From: Natronospirales bacterium
GTDB taxonomy: Bacteria > Pseudomonadota > Gammaproteobacteria > Natronospirales > REEB76
Length of the DNA stretch: 54,561 nucleotides
Assembly: GCA_021792635.1 (NCBI GenBank)
Contig: JAJYUH010000004.1
Location: forward strand, 1 to 54,561
Direction of reading: 5' to 3'
Shown: piece after piece, positions 24,948 to 32,903 of the stretch
How positions within the stretch are numbered: position 1 is the stretch's first letter
Layout: every line of letters begins with the position of its first letter
Position numbers and translations under genes: made by a program
The notes under the pieces: generated by a model
The model's input: only the letters and a program-made list of their open reading frames with translations
The model's database searches: none
Told to the model about the DNA's origin: nothing

Positions 24948-26342
24948 GTGGATACATCCGTTCATTTCAATGCCGAGCTGCTTCGCCGCTACGACCTGCG
25001 TGGGCCGCGCTATACCTCTTACCCGACGGCGGCGCAATTTCTTGATGGCTTCGATCCCATGGAATATGCGGAGGCGGCACGCAGCAGCAATGATGACCCC
25101 ATCCCCGCCCCGCTGTCTCTGTACGTGCATATCCCTTTCTGCCGGAGTCCCTGTTATTACTGCGCCTGCACCCGCGTCATCACCCGCGATCACGCCAAGG
25201 CGCAAGCCTATCTGTCGCGCCTGTACCGCGAGATCGAACTGCAGGCGGCATTGTTCGATCGCGACCGCACCGTACGGCAACTGCACTTGGGGGGGGGTAC
25301 ACCGACCTTCCTGACGCTCGCGGAACTGCAGGAACTGATGGACGTACTGGACCGGTTTTTCACGTTGTCACGCAACCCGCGGCGGGAATTCGGCGTCGAG
25401 GTGGATCCGCGCACGGTGACCCCGGAAACCGTACAGGGACTCGCGGAACTCGGTTTTAACCGCATCAGCCTGGGTGTCCAGGATTTCAACCCGCGGGTGC
25501 AGCAGGCCGTCAATCGCATCCAGCCACAGGAACATACGCTGAATCTCATCGGTGCGGCGCGCCGCGCCGGCTTCACATCCGTCAACGTGGATCTCATCTA
25601 TGGGCTGCCCGACCAGACGCTGGAAACCTTCAGTGAGACCCTGGACACGGTTATTGCGGTCCGGCCCGATCGCCTTGCCATTTACAACTATGCACACATG
25701 CCGCGGTTGTTCAAGACGCAGCGGCTGATTGCCGAAAGCACCTTACCCGACGCTGATACCAAGCTGCGCCTGCTCGGCCTCACGATCGAAAAACTGACGG
25801 CTGCGGGCTATGAATATATCGGCATGGATCACTTCGCCCTGCCCTCCGACCCGCTGGTGGATGCCCTGCACCGAGGTACGTTGCAGCGTAATTTCCAGGG
25901 TTACTCCACCGGCGCGGAATGCGACACAGTGGGCTTGGGCATGAGCGCCATCGGTTTTATTCGCGATACCTACAGTCAGAACGCCAAAAACCTGCAGGAA
26001 TATTCCGATGCCCTGGATAGCGGACAGTTGGCGATTCGCCGTGGCCTGGTCATGAATGAAGATGATCGTCTGCGACGTGCCTTGTTGCAGCAGCTTACCT
26101 GCCAAGGGCGGGTGTCGTTTCCGTTATATGAAAAGCATTTCAGCATCAATTTCCGGGAATGCTTCGCCGCTGAACTGCGGGCACTGGAACCCCTCACTGC
26201 CGATGGTCTGGTGAAGATGGGATATGACGGCTTCGAGCTGACGCCCGCGGGCCGTCTGCTGATGCGCGCCGTAGCCATGGTGTTTGATGCCTACTTGCGG
26301 CAACCGCAGGCCCAGCCGGCGCGGTTTTCAAAGGTCATATAG
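24948..26342 (+). CDS. hemN: Oxygen-independent coproporphyrinogen III oxidase
   Basis: Radical SAM enzyme that decarboxylates coproporphyrinogen III to protoporphyrinogen IX without O2, giving haem under anoxia. It is 464 residues. Near residue 60, PFCRSPCYYCAC carries the CxxxCxxC cluster motif plus the extra HemN cysteine. HLGGGTPTFL is the SAM-binding GGGTP motif; its codons create a run of nine or more Gs at about 25289-25297. YTSYPTAAQF near the N-terminus and the C-terminal HemN domain are standard. The start is GTG. It is followed 94 bp later by fnr in the same direction, as in the pseudomonad hemN-anr pair. Confidence 0.95.
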   Translation: MDTSVHFNAELLRRYDLRGPRYTSYPTAAQFLDGFDPMEYAEAARSSNDDPIPAPLSLYVHIPFCRSPCYYCACTRVITRDHAKAQAYLSRLYREIELQAALFDRDRTVRQLHLGGGTPTFLTLAELQELMDVLDRFFTLSRNPRREFGVEVDPRTVTPETVQGLAELGFNRISLGVQDFNPRVQQAVNRIQPQEHTLNLIGAARRAGFTSVNVDLIYGLPDQTLETFSETLDTVIAVRPDRLAIYNYAHMPRLFKTQRLIAESTLPDADTKLRLLGLTIEKLTAAGYEYIGMDHFALPSDPLVDALHRGTLQRNFQGYSTGAECDTVGLGMSAIGFIRDTYSQNAKNLQEYSDALDSGQLAIRRGLVMNEDDRLRRALLQQLTCQGRVSFPLYEKHFSINFRECFAAELRALEPLTADGLVKMGYDGFELTPAGRLLMRAVAMVFDAYLRQPQAQPARFSKVI

Positions 26343-26436
26343 CCAAGGCCGGCAAAACACGCATCACACCTGCTGCCAGCGGCCGGTATTGTCAGCGGTG
26401 GTCAATTGTCATCGCATCGCAGCGTAGGGTAGTGTA

Positions 26437-27201
26437 GTGTCCGACGCCCCAGGAAACGCCGTCATGGCCCAGCCGGCAGCCGAAGCCCGCCTTGATTTAC
26501 AGCGCCTGCGCAAGGTCTGCAGCAGTTGTTCTCTTGCGGAATTATGCCTGCCCATGGGCCTGAACCGCCAGGATCTGCAGCGCCTCGACTCCATCGTCCA
26601 GCCCACCGGCCCCCTGCATGCGGGTGCACACCTGTACCGGGTGGATACACCGTTTCATGCGCTCTACGCGGTCCGCTCGGGCTGTCTCAAGACCTACATC
26701 GTGGATGACACCGGCCGTGAGCAGGTGCTCGGCTTCCACCTGCCGGGGGAACTGGTGGGCCTCGACGCCATCTACCCGGACCGCCACCAGTGTAACGCGA
26801 TGGCCCTGGATACGGTGACGGTGTGCGCGTTGCAATATACGGATATTGCCGCACTCACCCTGCAGGTGCCGAGCCTGCAGAAACAGATGTTTCGGCTGAT
26901 GAGCAAGGATATCGCCAGCTCCCATGCCCTGGCCGGTGACTTCACCGCCGAGGAACGCCTGGCCGCCTTCCTCATGAGCCTGTCCCGCCGCCTGCAGCTA
27001 CGCGGCTATTCCGCCGCGGAGTTCATCCTCGCCATGACGCGCCGCGACATCGCCAATTACCTGCGGCTCGCCACCGAGACCGTGAGCCGCGTATTCGCAA
27101 AATTTCAGGAGGATGGCCTCATTGAAGTCGAGCGCCGCGATGTGCACATCCTCGACCTGGAACGATTGGGCGCGCTGTGCCGCAGCGTGCCAAAAATCTA
27201 G
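26437..27201 (+). CDS. fnr: FNR/ANR-family oxygen-sensing transcription regulator
   Basis: Crp/Fnr-family activator that assembles an oxygen-labile [4Fe-4S] cluster and then dimerises on TTGATNNNNATCAA sites. It is 254 residues. All four cluster cysteines are present: Cys28, Cys31 and Cys37 in CSSCSLAELC and Cys130 in TVTVCAL. This makes it FNR/ANR rather than the cysteine-poor DNR type. The effector domain is followed by a dimer helix and an HTH with recognition helix ETVSRVF (214-220), whose Glu, Ser and Arg contact the FNR half-site. The start is GTG at 26437, with ATG 26464 as alternative. Three matching boxes lie 1.5-6 kb upstream. Confidence 0.93.
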   Translation: MSDAPGNAVMAQPAAEARLDLQRLRKVCSSCSLAELCLPMGLNRQDLQRLDSIVQPTGPLHAGAHLYRVDTPFHALYAVRSGCLKTYIVDDTGREQVLGFHLPGELVGLDAIYPDRHQCNAMALDTVTVCALQYTDIAALTLQVPSLQKQMFRLMSKDIASSHALAGDFTAEERLAAFLMSLSRRLQLRGYSAAEFILAMTRRDIANYLRLATETVSRVFAKFQEDGLIEVERRDVHILDLERLGALCRSVPKI

Positions 27202-27291
27202 CGGGCTGCTGAAAACCAATCCGCCAGGTTGCCGGCCAAATCCAATTTCCGCGTCCGCCGTCCCTATCCTGTCCGGCTGCGGGTGCAAGTT

Positions 27292-28125
27292 TCAGCCGGA
27301 AGCCTTGCTCAATCTGGTGTTGCCCTTGAGATAATGCGCCAGAAAAGCGTGCAGTTGCCGCCAGGCGTCCTGTGCGTCATGCACATCGTAGGCGGTAGAG
27401 TCGGGATCATCAAACGCCGCTTTTGCATGAGGATAAATATGGATCGTCACGCGTGCGCTGGCGAGCCCCGCCGCCCACTGAAATTTATCCACCACTGCCA
27501 GGGGTACAAACGGATCACGTCCGCCAAAAAATGCCAGTATGGGCATACGCAGCGGCGCGAGTTGCGAGGGCTCCGTATAGGGTGCCGCATAAAACACAGC
27601 CAAGGCATCAAAAGCCTGCGGCAAGTCGCTGGCGATTTTGAATGCCCACTGGCCACCGATCGACCAGCCGATTACGCCGAGACGATTGACGTTTTGTGTC
27701 ACATTCATGTAGGCCACCGCCTGTTCCAGATTGGACAGCAGGGCACCGGGATTCTGGTTGGCGATATCCATGAGGCGTGCGGCGACCTGCGGATCCCGGG
27801 TGGTACGGCCATTGTAGAGATCCACTGCCAGCACCACATAACCCCGGCGCGACAACTGCACGGCCAGGTCGCGCATGTGCTGGTTCAGCCCCCACCACAT
27901 GTGAATCAGAATGACGCCTGGCTGCACTCCCCGGGCATCGGCGGGTTGGCTGAGATACCCATACACGGGCCGCCCCCTGAGCATGGCGTACTGCACTTGT
28001 CCGCTCTTGATGACCGAAAGCGGCAGCAGCCCCGTCGGCGAATCCGCACGGGCAGCGGGTAAAAACGTCATTCCCAACATTACGCACAACAGCAAAGCCC
28101 GGATAATCCTGCATCTGCGTTGCAT
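27292..28125 (-). CDS. Exported dienelactone hydrolase-family protein
   Basis: An alpha/beta hydrolase of the dienelactone hydrolase family, 277 residues, with an N-terminal signal peptide (MQRRCRIIRALLL to PAARA). The nucleophile elbow reads GWSIGG with Ser where classical dienelactone hydrolases have Cys. FGGRDPFVP supplies the acid and YPHAKAAF the His, and the early HMWWGLNQH segment resembles the oxyanion region. The ATG at 28123-28125 is chosen because it begins the signal peptide and has AGGAT upstream. A role in cell-envelope or xenobiotic ester hydrolysis is possible, but the substrate is unknown. It is convergent with fnr. Confidence 0.85.
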   Translation of the reverse strand: MQRRCRIIRALLLCVMLGMTFLPAARADSPTGLLPLSVIKSGQVQYAMLRGRPVYGYLSQPADARGVQPGVILIHMWWGLNQHMRDLAVQLSRRGYVVLAVDLYNGRTTRDPQVAARLMDIANQNPGALLSNLEQAVAYMNVTQNVNRLGVIGWSIGGQWAFKIASDLPQAFDALAVFYAAPYTEPSQLAPLRMPILAFFGGRDPFVPLAVVDKFQWAAGLASARVTIHIYPHAKAAFDDPDSTAYDVHDAQDAWRQLHAFLAHYLKGNTRLSKASG

Positions 28126-28473
28126 AAAATATATCCTGCTGAGGCAGCCAGTGGAATCTGCGAGTCGTGTCATAAGGTGTCTTGATTCTAGCAGGTTGTT
28201 CAATAAAACAGCGGGATTCTGGCGGTACCCGGCCATAGCGGGCACGGGCTCCGTCCACCTGCTGCCCGATACGGGAGTACACCCTTCCAAAATCGTGATG
28301 TACAGGGCGGTTTTCAATCTGACGAAAGCGGCGAAGTTACCAGGCTGACGTCAGCGACGGTCCGGTTCAGGTGGTGCGTGTCATGAACGTATTCGCCTCG
28401 GCGGGGATGCCGCCGGGCCACCTCATTTTCACGGTAATCATACATGGCTCAGCCACACCCATCGTGCTCCATA

Positions 28474-28692
28474 ATGCGAATCACAAGCACGCATGCGGCC
28501 CGGATAATCCCGAGAGCAAATCGGCTCGGCGGTCTTGCGTTGATCGTGGCCGGTTCAGTGATGCCGGTGGCAGCTCTCCCGCTGCGGTGGCTGCTGCCAC
28601 CCGATCTGGACATTTTAGCAGCCGCTTTCGTGCCTTGCATCGCCATCTGCGCAGCCATGATATGGCTCCTCTACCGCATCCGGCGCCTATGA
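28474..28692 (+). CDS. Possible small two-helix membrane protein
   Basis: An open frame of 72 residues in the 690-bp gap between the dienelactone hydrolase and PilZ genes. After a basic N-terminus it has two hydrophobic stretches (about 22-40 and 44-63) and ends YRIRRL, a plausible hairpin with cytoplasmic basic ends. There is no recognisable domain and no good ribosome binding site. A longer overlapping frame (28371-28724) looks less protein-like. It may be real, but the evidence is hydrophobicity alone. Confidence 0.3.
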   Translation: MRITSTHAARIIPRANRLGGLALIVAGSVMPVAALPLRWLLPPDLDILAAAFVPCIAICAAMIWLLYRIRRL

Positions 28693-28812
28693 ATTGTGCG
28701 ACACTGGTTGTACAACCAATCTGATTCCGCTACTTTAGTGACCGGGGCGCATACCGGTGTCACTGCCCGGCAGATCAAATAATAGGAACCATCCGGTACG
28801 GGAAGGAATCAC

Positions 28813-29154
28813 ATGGTCAAGTTACAAGAACGCCGGAAATATGCGCGTTTGCGCCGGGAGGAACGCGTTATCCTCCGCAAGTTGAACGACGACGACCCGC
28901 CTGATGCCGAACTTTACTGCTCAACCGTTGATATTTCACCGAGCGGCCTGCAGGTGCGCCTCAGAAAAGCATTGCTGCCGGGTGAGCCGGTAGATGTGGT
29001 TTTGCAGATAGAAGGGTATGTTAATCCCTTTCATTTGACCGGTGAAACCAAGTGGTGTGTGCCCCTGCGCGGTGAAAACACCTACCTGGCAGGTGTCGAG
29101 ATCAGGGCTACGCAAAACCGGGACTTCACCTTTTGGCGGCGTGTATTCAATTGA
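28813..29154 (+). CDS. PilZ-domain (putative cyclic-di-GMP-binding) protein
   Basis: A single-domain PilZ protein of 113 residues. RRKYAR (RxxxR, residues 8-12) and DISPSG (40-45) are the two cyclic-di-GMP contact motifs, followed by the beta-barrel ending FWRRVFN. Single-domain PilZ proteins act as adaptors, altering motility, polysaccharide or surface behaviour in response to cyclic-di-GMP. A GGAAGGA site precedes the ATG. Its neighbour across 332 bp, convergent with it, is a cyclic-di-GMP phosphodiesterase-type protein, so the pair may form a local signalling module. Confidence 0.88.
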   Translation: MVKLQERRKYARLRREERVILRKLNDDDPPDAELYCSTVDISPSGLQVRLRKALLPGEPVDVVLQIEGYVNPFHLTGETKWCVPLRGENTYLAGVEIRATQNRDFTFWRRVFN

Positions 29155-29486
29155 ATGTGCACCTGTATGCGTTTGCGATTGCCTGGCGTGTGCTCAAGCC
29201 CGGCAATACCCGGGGTTGGAGGTGTTGGGGGTTAACCACATAAAAGTGGTGCCCCCGTGCCCGCAAGCATGGATTGTATATGTCTGCTTGCAGCCTGAGC
29301 CGGTTGATCGGCGCCATGAGCCTGCCACAGGCGGGTGTCGGCCCGCAGGTCGGTGGACATATACGCAGGCGATTTTCCTCCGTGAGCAGGATGCCCTTAT
29401 GGATTTCAAGACCGGGCAATTTGCCTTTTGAGACGGGATTTCCCGTGGCGGACCGCCCCATGCGGCACCGGGCTGCGCACGGTTTG
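29155..29486. other. Intergenic stretch with an imperfect hairpin
   Basis: A 332-bp gap between convergent genes. The inverted repeat GGGGG(TTA)ACCAC / GTGGT(G)CCCCC at 29227-29256 could fold into a stem with an internal loop, but no T-run follows on either strand. I see no gene here. Confidence 0.4.
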
Positions 29487-31064
29487 CTAGACGATCCCCT
29501 GCTTGAGCGGATCCTGTCCGCTGCTTGACAGCCGTTTCGGCGTCCTCTCCCACCGTTGTGCCAGCTCCGCATATTCCATGGGCCTGCCCAACAGAAAACC
29601 CTGGATGCGGTCGCATTCGAGTTCGGTCAACTGTCGCAGTTGGGATTCCGTTTCCACGCCTTCCGCGACCACTTCCATCCCGAGGCTGTGCCCAAGTGCA
29701 ACGATGGCTTTGACGATAGCGGAACTTTCCCCGCCCTTATCCAGATCCGATATGAAGGAACGGTCTATCTTGAGCTCGTTGATGGGAAGCCTGCGAAGAT
29801 AGGCCAGCGAGGAATAGCCGGTGCCAAAATCGTCAATCGCGATGCGGATACCCACCTCGCGCAGCGCCGTGAGGGTGCGAATAATCTGTTCCGGCTCCCG
29901 CATGGCCGCGGATTCCGTGATTTCAAGGGTGAGTAGCTGTGGCGGGCATCCGGTTTCAATAAGGATGTCATTGACGTTTTTAAACAGCAGCGGCTTATCG
30001 AGTTGAATTGCGGAGAGATTCACGGCAAAAGTGATATCCCGCCCGGCCGTCTTTGCAAACAGCAGGGCGGAACGGCACGCACCGCGGAGCACGATATTCC
30101 CGATCTGGTCAATCAGGTCCGCACGCTCCGCGGCGGCGATGAATTGACCGGGGGGAATCAGGCCATATTTGGGATGCTGCCAGCGCACCAATGCCTCGGC
30201 AGCGGCCATCTCGAGATCCGGCAACGCGAAAATTGGCTGATAATGCAAAACAAATTGCTTCTCATCTATGGCGTCATGCAGTTGCGATTCGAGCCGGAAG
30301 GCCATCACCTGACCGGCGGTGAGCTCACCCTTGTAGAGGAAATATTGCCGGCCGCCGCGTTTCTTGGCTTCTCTGAGCGCCATGGTGGCAGCGACCAGGA
30401 GCATGTCGGGCTCCGCACCGTCATCCGGGTACGTGGAGATGCCAATACTCAAGGCGATACGAAAGGAATCGTGTCCAACATGGAGGGGCGGGCGGAACTC
30501 CGCCAGGATTTTTTCGGCCAGCGCCAGAATATTTTCCTGACCGGGTTCGTCCGGCAGAAAAACCGCAAACTCACTGTGCCCGGAACGACACAGGATATCC
30601 CCGCTGCCCAGGCAACGCTCCAGGGTGTTCGCGACCCGGCGCAGCACGAAATCCCCTACCCGGTTGCCCATGCCGCTGTTGACATCGCGGAGATGGTCAA
30701 TATCCACCAGCACCACAGTCCCCCGATTGGGCACCTGCTTGAAACTGCTGATTCTCTCCTGTACATGGTCTTTCCAGCTCGCCCGGTTCTGCAGACGGGT
30801 CAGCGGATCATGGGTAGCGAGGTATTCGCCGGTTCTCGCACGTGCAGTCGTGTTTTGCAGGTAGCGGAGCAGCAGGTAGATACCAAAGCCGGACACCAGC
30901 ACAAAGACAATGCCCTTGATATCCTCCACCACACTCCTGTCCCCGGTTGGAAGATGGAGCGCCCGCAGTATTTCATTGGTGAGCAGAATCCAGGCGATGG
31001 AGACCAGCACGTACGCCCAAGCAAGCCGTGCAGGCCGGCTGAATGGAAAGTTAAATCGCACCAC
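29487..31064 (-). CDS. Membrane GGDEF-EAL protein, probable cyclic-di-GMP phosphodiesterase
   Basis: The protein is 525 residues. Two membrane helices (about 13-36 and 50-69) enclose only a short periplasmic loop, so there is no large sensor domain. The GGDEF domain (about 82-245) is degenerate: GHSEF replaces GGDEF at 162-166, making cyclase activity unlikely. The EAL domain (about 255-505) looks intact: EALVRW at 290, NLSAIQ, LEITESA, IDDFGTGYSS, LKIDRSF and VAEGVET are all present. I infer cyclic-di-GMP hydrolysis, perhaps with the GGDEF part as a GTP-sensing module. It lies beside a PilZ gene. Upstream is a short AT-rich promoter region and then decayed mobile DNA. Confidence 0.9.
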   Translation of the reverse strand: MVRFNFPFSRPARLAWAYVLVSIAWILLTNEILRALHLPTGDRSVVEDIKGIVFVLVSGFGIYLLLRYLQNTTARARTGEYLATHDPLTRLQNRASWKDHVQERISSFKQVPNRGTVVLVDIDHLRDVNSGMGNRVGDFVLRRVANTLERCLGSGDILCRSGHSEFAVFLPDEPGQENILALAEKILAEFRPPLHVGHDSFRIALSIGISTYPDDGAEPDMLLVAATMALREAKKRGGRQYFLYKGELTAGQVMAFRLESQLHDAIDEKQFVLHYQPIFALPDLEMAAAEALVRWQHPKYGLIPPGQFIAAAERADLIDQIGNIVLRGACRSALLFAKTAGRDITFAVNLSAIQLDKPLLFKNVNDILIETGCPPQLLTLEITESAAMREPEQIIRTLTALREVGIRIAIDDFGTGYSSLAYLRRLPINELKIDRSFISDLDKGGESSAIVKAIVALGHSLGMEVVAEGVETESQLRQLTELECDRIQGFLLGRPMEYAELAQRWERTPKRLSSSGQDPLKQGIV

Positions 31065-31326
31065 CGTGAACCTCGATTCGTCGGGTTGCTTAGTATCCTT
31101 AGAGACAATAAACTACTTGCAAGCACAATATATTATTTTTGTGCGAAATATTCCATATGACGCTCCAGCGCTCGGCAATCCGGTCGGATGCATTCACACC
31201 GGCTCCTCGTGAGTAGAGTAGAGATATGGCGCGGTGGCGGTAGGTGCGTCGCAACCGTTTCCGCTCCTTTCGTCTGGCGGTGTCGCAATTGACAAACCGT
31301 GGCTCCGTTTCCACATCCCGCTCGTC

Positions 31327-31359
31327 GAACGGGACGGGCCGATTTCCGGCATCCCGCTC
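31327..31359 (-). ncRNA. Group II intron domain V remnant
   Basis: A 33-nt minus-strand segment begins GAGCGGGA, ends TCCCGTTC and carries a GAAA-type loop. The outer stem pairs over 8 positions with one G-U, and an AGC triad is present at positions 2-4. The inner stem GCCG/CGGC is shorter than usual, suggesting decay. Its position just after the maturase stop supports the call. Confidence 0.65.
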
Positions 31360-31371
31360 TTGGACAAGACA

Positions 31372-31734
31372 TCATGCCTTCGCCCACGGAAGCCTCTGCG
31401 TGAGCATCGGCAGACGAACGAGCCCCCGTTCTTGATACAGGTGCGCGTCCGAGTACCGGGAGATACCTGCGTTGCCGACCTTGTGCTTCTTGCAGAGCCA
31501 CCGACGCAGCCGATGGGTAGCATGGGCGTCGAGAGCCCGATACGCCTTGCTGACCTGACCCAAACAAAAGTAATTGGCCCGGCCCAGCAGCATTCGGTTC
31601 AACTGCCGCACTATCGAGTCGGTATGGTGCCACGTTGTACGACGGGCTGTGCATTCGCTGCTCCGTGCGACCATACGACGCACACTCTTCCTCGACGGTC
31701 CGGAGCCCAAGTAGGCTCTGTCTGTTGATTTCCA
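31372..31734 (-). pseudogene. Group II intron reverse transcriptase/maturase, C-terminal fragment
   Basis: The open segment reads AYLGSGPSRKSVRRM, then LNRMLLGRANYFCLGQVSKA, RRWLCKKHKV and the terminal LPWAKA. These are the ordered landmarks of the maturase X domain and C-terminal end in bacterial group II intron proteins. A TGA closes the frame at 31735-31737 on the upstream side, and no reverse transcriptase core with YADD is found further upstream. It is therefore a truncated, non-functional piece of about 120 codons. Confidence 0.85.
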
Positions 31735-31861
31735 TCACAATGTGACCCTGGATTTTCAAATTTGCTGACCCACCTGACTCCCTGCAAAGATGAATGCGAT
31801 CAACGTTCAAGCTCAGGCGCGGCGGGTCAGCGCAAAATGAAAAGATGGGTCAAATGGGGGT

Positions 31862-32137
31862 GGCAATCAACACTGGAAACAGGCCTTGACGCGGGCCGGC
31901 ATCGAGCACTTCCGCTGGCATGATCTGCGTCACACGTGGGCCTCGTAGCACGTGCAAGGAGGCACACTGTTACAGGTGCAGAAACTCGACGGCTGGAGCA
32001 GCTACGAGGTGGTGTTGCGGTACGCCCATCTCTCGGCGCTGCCTCTCGCCGATTATGCCGAGACGTTGTGCCGGCCGGAAGCACGGAACCATATATTTCC
32101 CGGCACAGTCGGGACGGAGGCAATCAGGGAAACGTGA
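31862..32137 (+). pseudogene. Tyrosine recombinase (phage/island integrase), C-terminal remnant
   Basis: The translation HWKQALTRAGIEHFRWHDLRHTWAS, stop, then HVQGGTLLQVQKLDGWSS and VVLRYAHLS matches the catalytic C-terminus of phage integrases. The HDLRHTWAS box supplies His-x-x-Arg, and the RYAHLS region corresponds to the segment around the catalytic Tyr. The frame is interrupted by TAG at 31946-31948, where this family usually has Trp. The N-terminal two thirds are missing. Its stop lies 15 bp from the 3' end of tRNA-Arg, a classic attachment-site position, so it marks a former integration event. Confidence 0.85.
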
Positions 32138-32152
32138 TAAATTGTTGAAAAC

Positions 32153-32229
32153 TGGCGCGCCCGGAGAGATTCGAACTCCCGACCCCCTGGTTCGTAGCCA
32201 GGTACTCTATCCAACTGAGCTACGGGCGC
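32153..32229 (-). tRNA. tRNA-Arg (anticodon ACG)
   Basis: A complete 77-nt cloverleaf with encoded CCA. The acceptor is GCGCCCG/CGGGCGC, the anticodon loop CTACGAA with ACG reads CGU/CGC/CGA (after A34 to inosine), and the T-loop is TTCGAAT. It follows tRNA-Ser 177 bp downstream on the same strand. Its 3' end abuts an integrase remnant, so it is a likely old integration target. Confidence 0.97.
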
Positions 32230-32406
32230 TTATTAGACTTAGACGTGGATGACAGTAATCGTCTTTCCGGACCGCCAGCCGACCATCCTGGCGGTTTACC
32301 CCCAACCGGATCGGTGTTTGGTTAACTGCGTAACGCGCGACTGCATTCCCAGGCACGAATTTGGGGCGCAGATTATCCGGCAGTACCGAAATCGGGTCAA
32401 GGAAAA

Positions 32407-32500
32407 TGGCGGAGAGAGTGGGATTCGAACCCACGATACGCGTTTTGCGCGTATACGCCCTTAGCAGGGGCGCGCCTTCGACCAGCTCGGCCATCTCTCC
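32407..32500 (-). tRNA. tRNA-Ser (anticodon GCT)
   Basis: A 94-nt class II tRNA with encoded CCA. The acceptor GGAGAGA/TCTCTCC is complete, the anticodon loop CTGCTAA has GCT, and a long variable arm (GTATACGCG / CGCGTAT type) identifies serine. It lies 78 bp after csrA, the standard gammaproteobacterial arrangement. Confidence 0.97.
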
Positions 32501-32578
32501 GGGAAAAACCAACCACTATGGCGGGGCATGATACTGGCCCCCGCCGGACGGGTCAAAAATCCGTGCTTTCGCGGGACT

Positions 32579-32776
32579 TTAGGCTTCCGCTGCCGGGGGT
32601 TGCCCGCCTTCCTGCTCGCGCTTGATGCGCTCGTAGATTTCCTCGCGGTGGACGGCAATATCCTTGGGGGCGTTGACACCGACGCGGACCTGGTTGCCCT
32701 TGACGCCCAGTACCGTGACGGTGACGCTGTCACCGATCATTATCGTCTCCCCTACCCGTCTGGTCAGAATCAGCAT
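32579..32776 (-). CDS. csrA: Carbon storage regulator CsrA/RsmA
   Basis: A post-transcriptional regulator that binds GGA motifs in mRNA leaders and controls carbon flux, motility and biofilm. It is 65 residues. [16 protein letters not shown] (including Arg6 and Arg7 at positions used for RNA contact) and [17 protein letters not shown] (including the second RNA-contact Arg) are essentially invariant. I start at the ATG ending at 32776, because seven more upstream codons are outside the family. It is part of the alaS-lysC-csrA series and is followed by tRNA-Ser. Confidence 0.97.
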   Translation of the reverse strand: MLILTRRVGETIMIGDSVTVTVLGVKGNQVRVGVNAPKDIAVHREEIYERIKREQEGGQPPAAEA

Positions 32777-32903
32777 GTGGTTTACTCCTGGTTGCACTCA
32801 ATCACTCTGTTATGAAAATTCCGTTTTTAGTCTTGTTTTTCCGGTAAAAGCCAACCCGGCAGGCGGGCAGGATGGCGTATTCTGAAGGTTTTCGACCACG
32901 CAC

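Larger units (their letters stand above)
31250..31740 (-). mobile_element. Remnant of a group II intron (3' part)
   Basis: The minus strand carries the C-terminal end of an intron-encoded reverse transcriptase/maturase followed, 12 bp after its stop, by a domain V-like hairpin, in the order found in bacterial group II introns. Five-prime ribozyme domains and the reverse transcriptase core are missing. The limits are approximate; the 3' end is not resolved. Translation past domain V (GMWKRSHG, then PPDERSGN) matches the usual read-through of this intron class. Confidence 0.75.

Noticed and set aside
29227..29256. Intrinsic terminator or attenuator in the gap between PilZ and the GGDEF-EAL gene
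   Set aside because: A stem can be drawn, but it contains mismatches and lacks a T-run on either strand.
31862..32137. Functional integrase with readthrough of TAG
   Set aside because: Only the C-terminal third is present and the core-binding domain is missing, so readthrough would not restore an enzyme.
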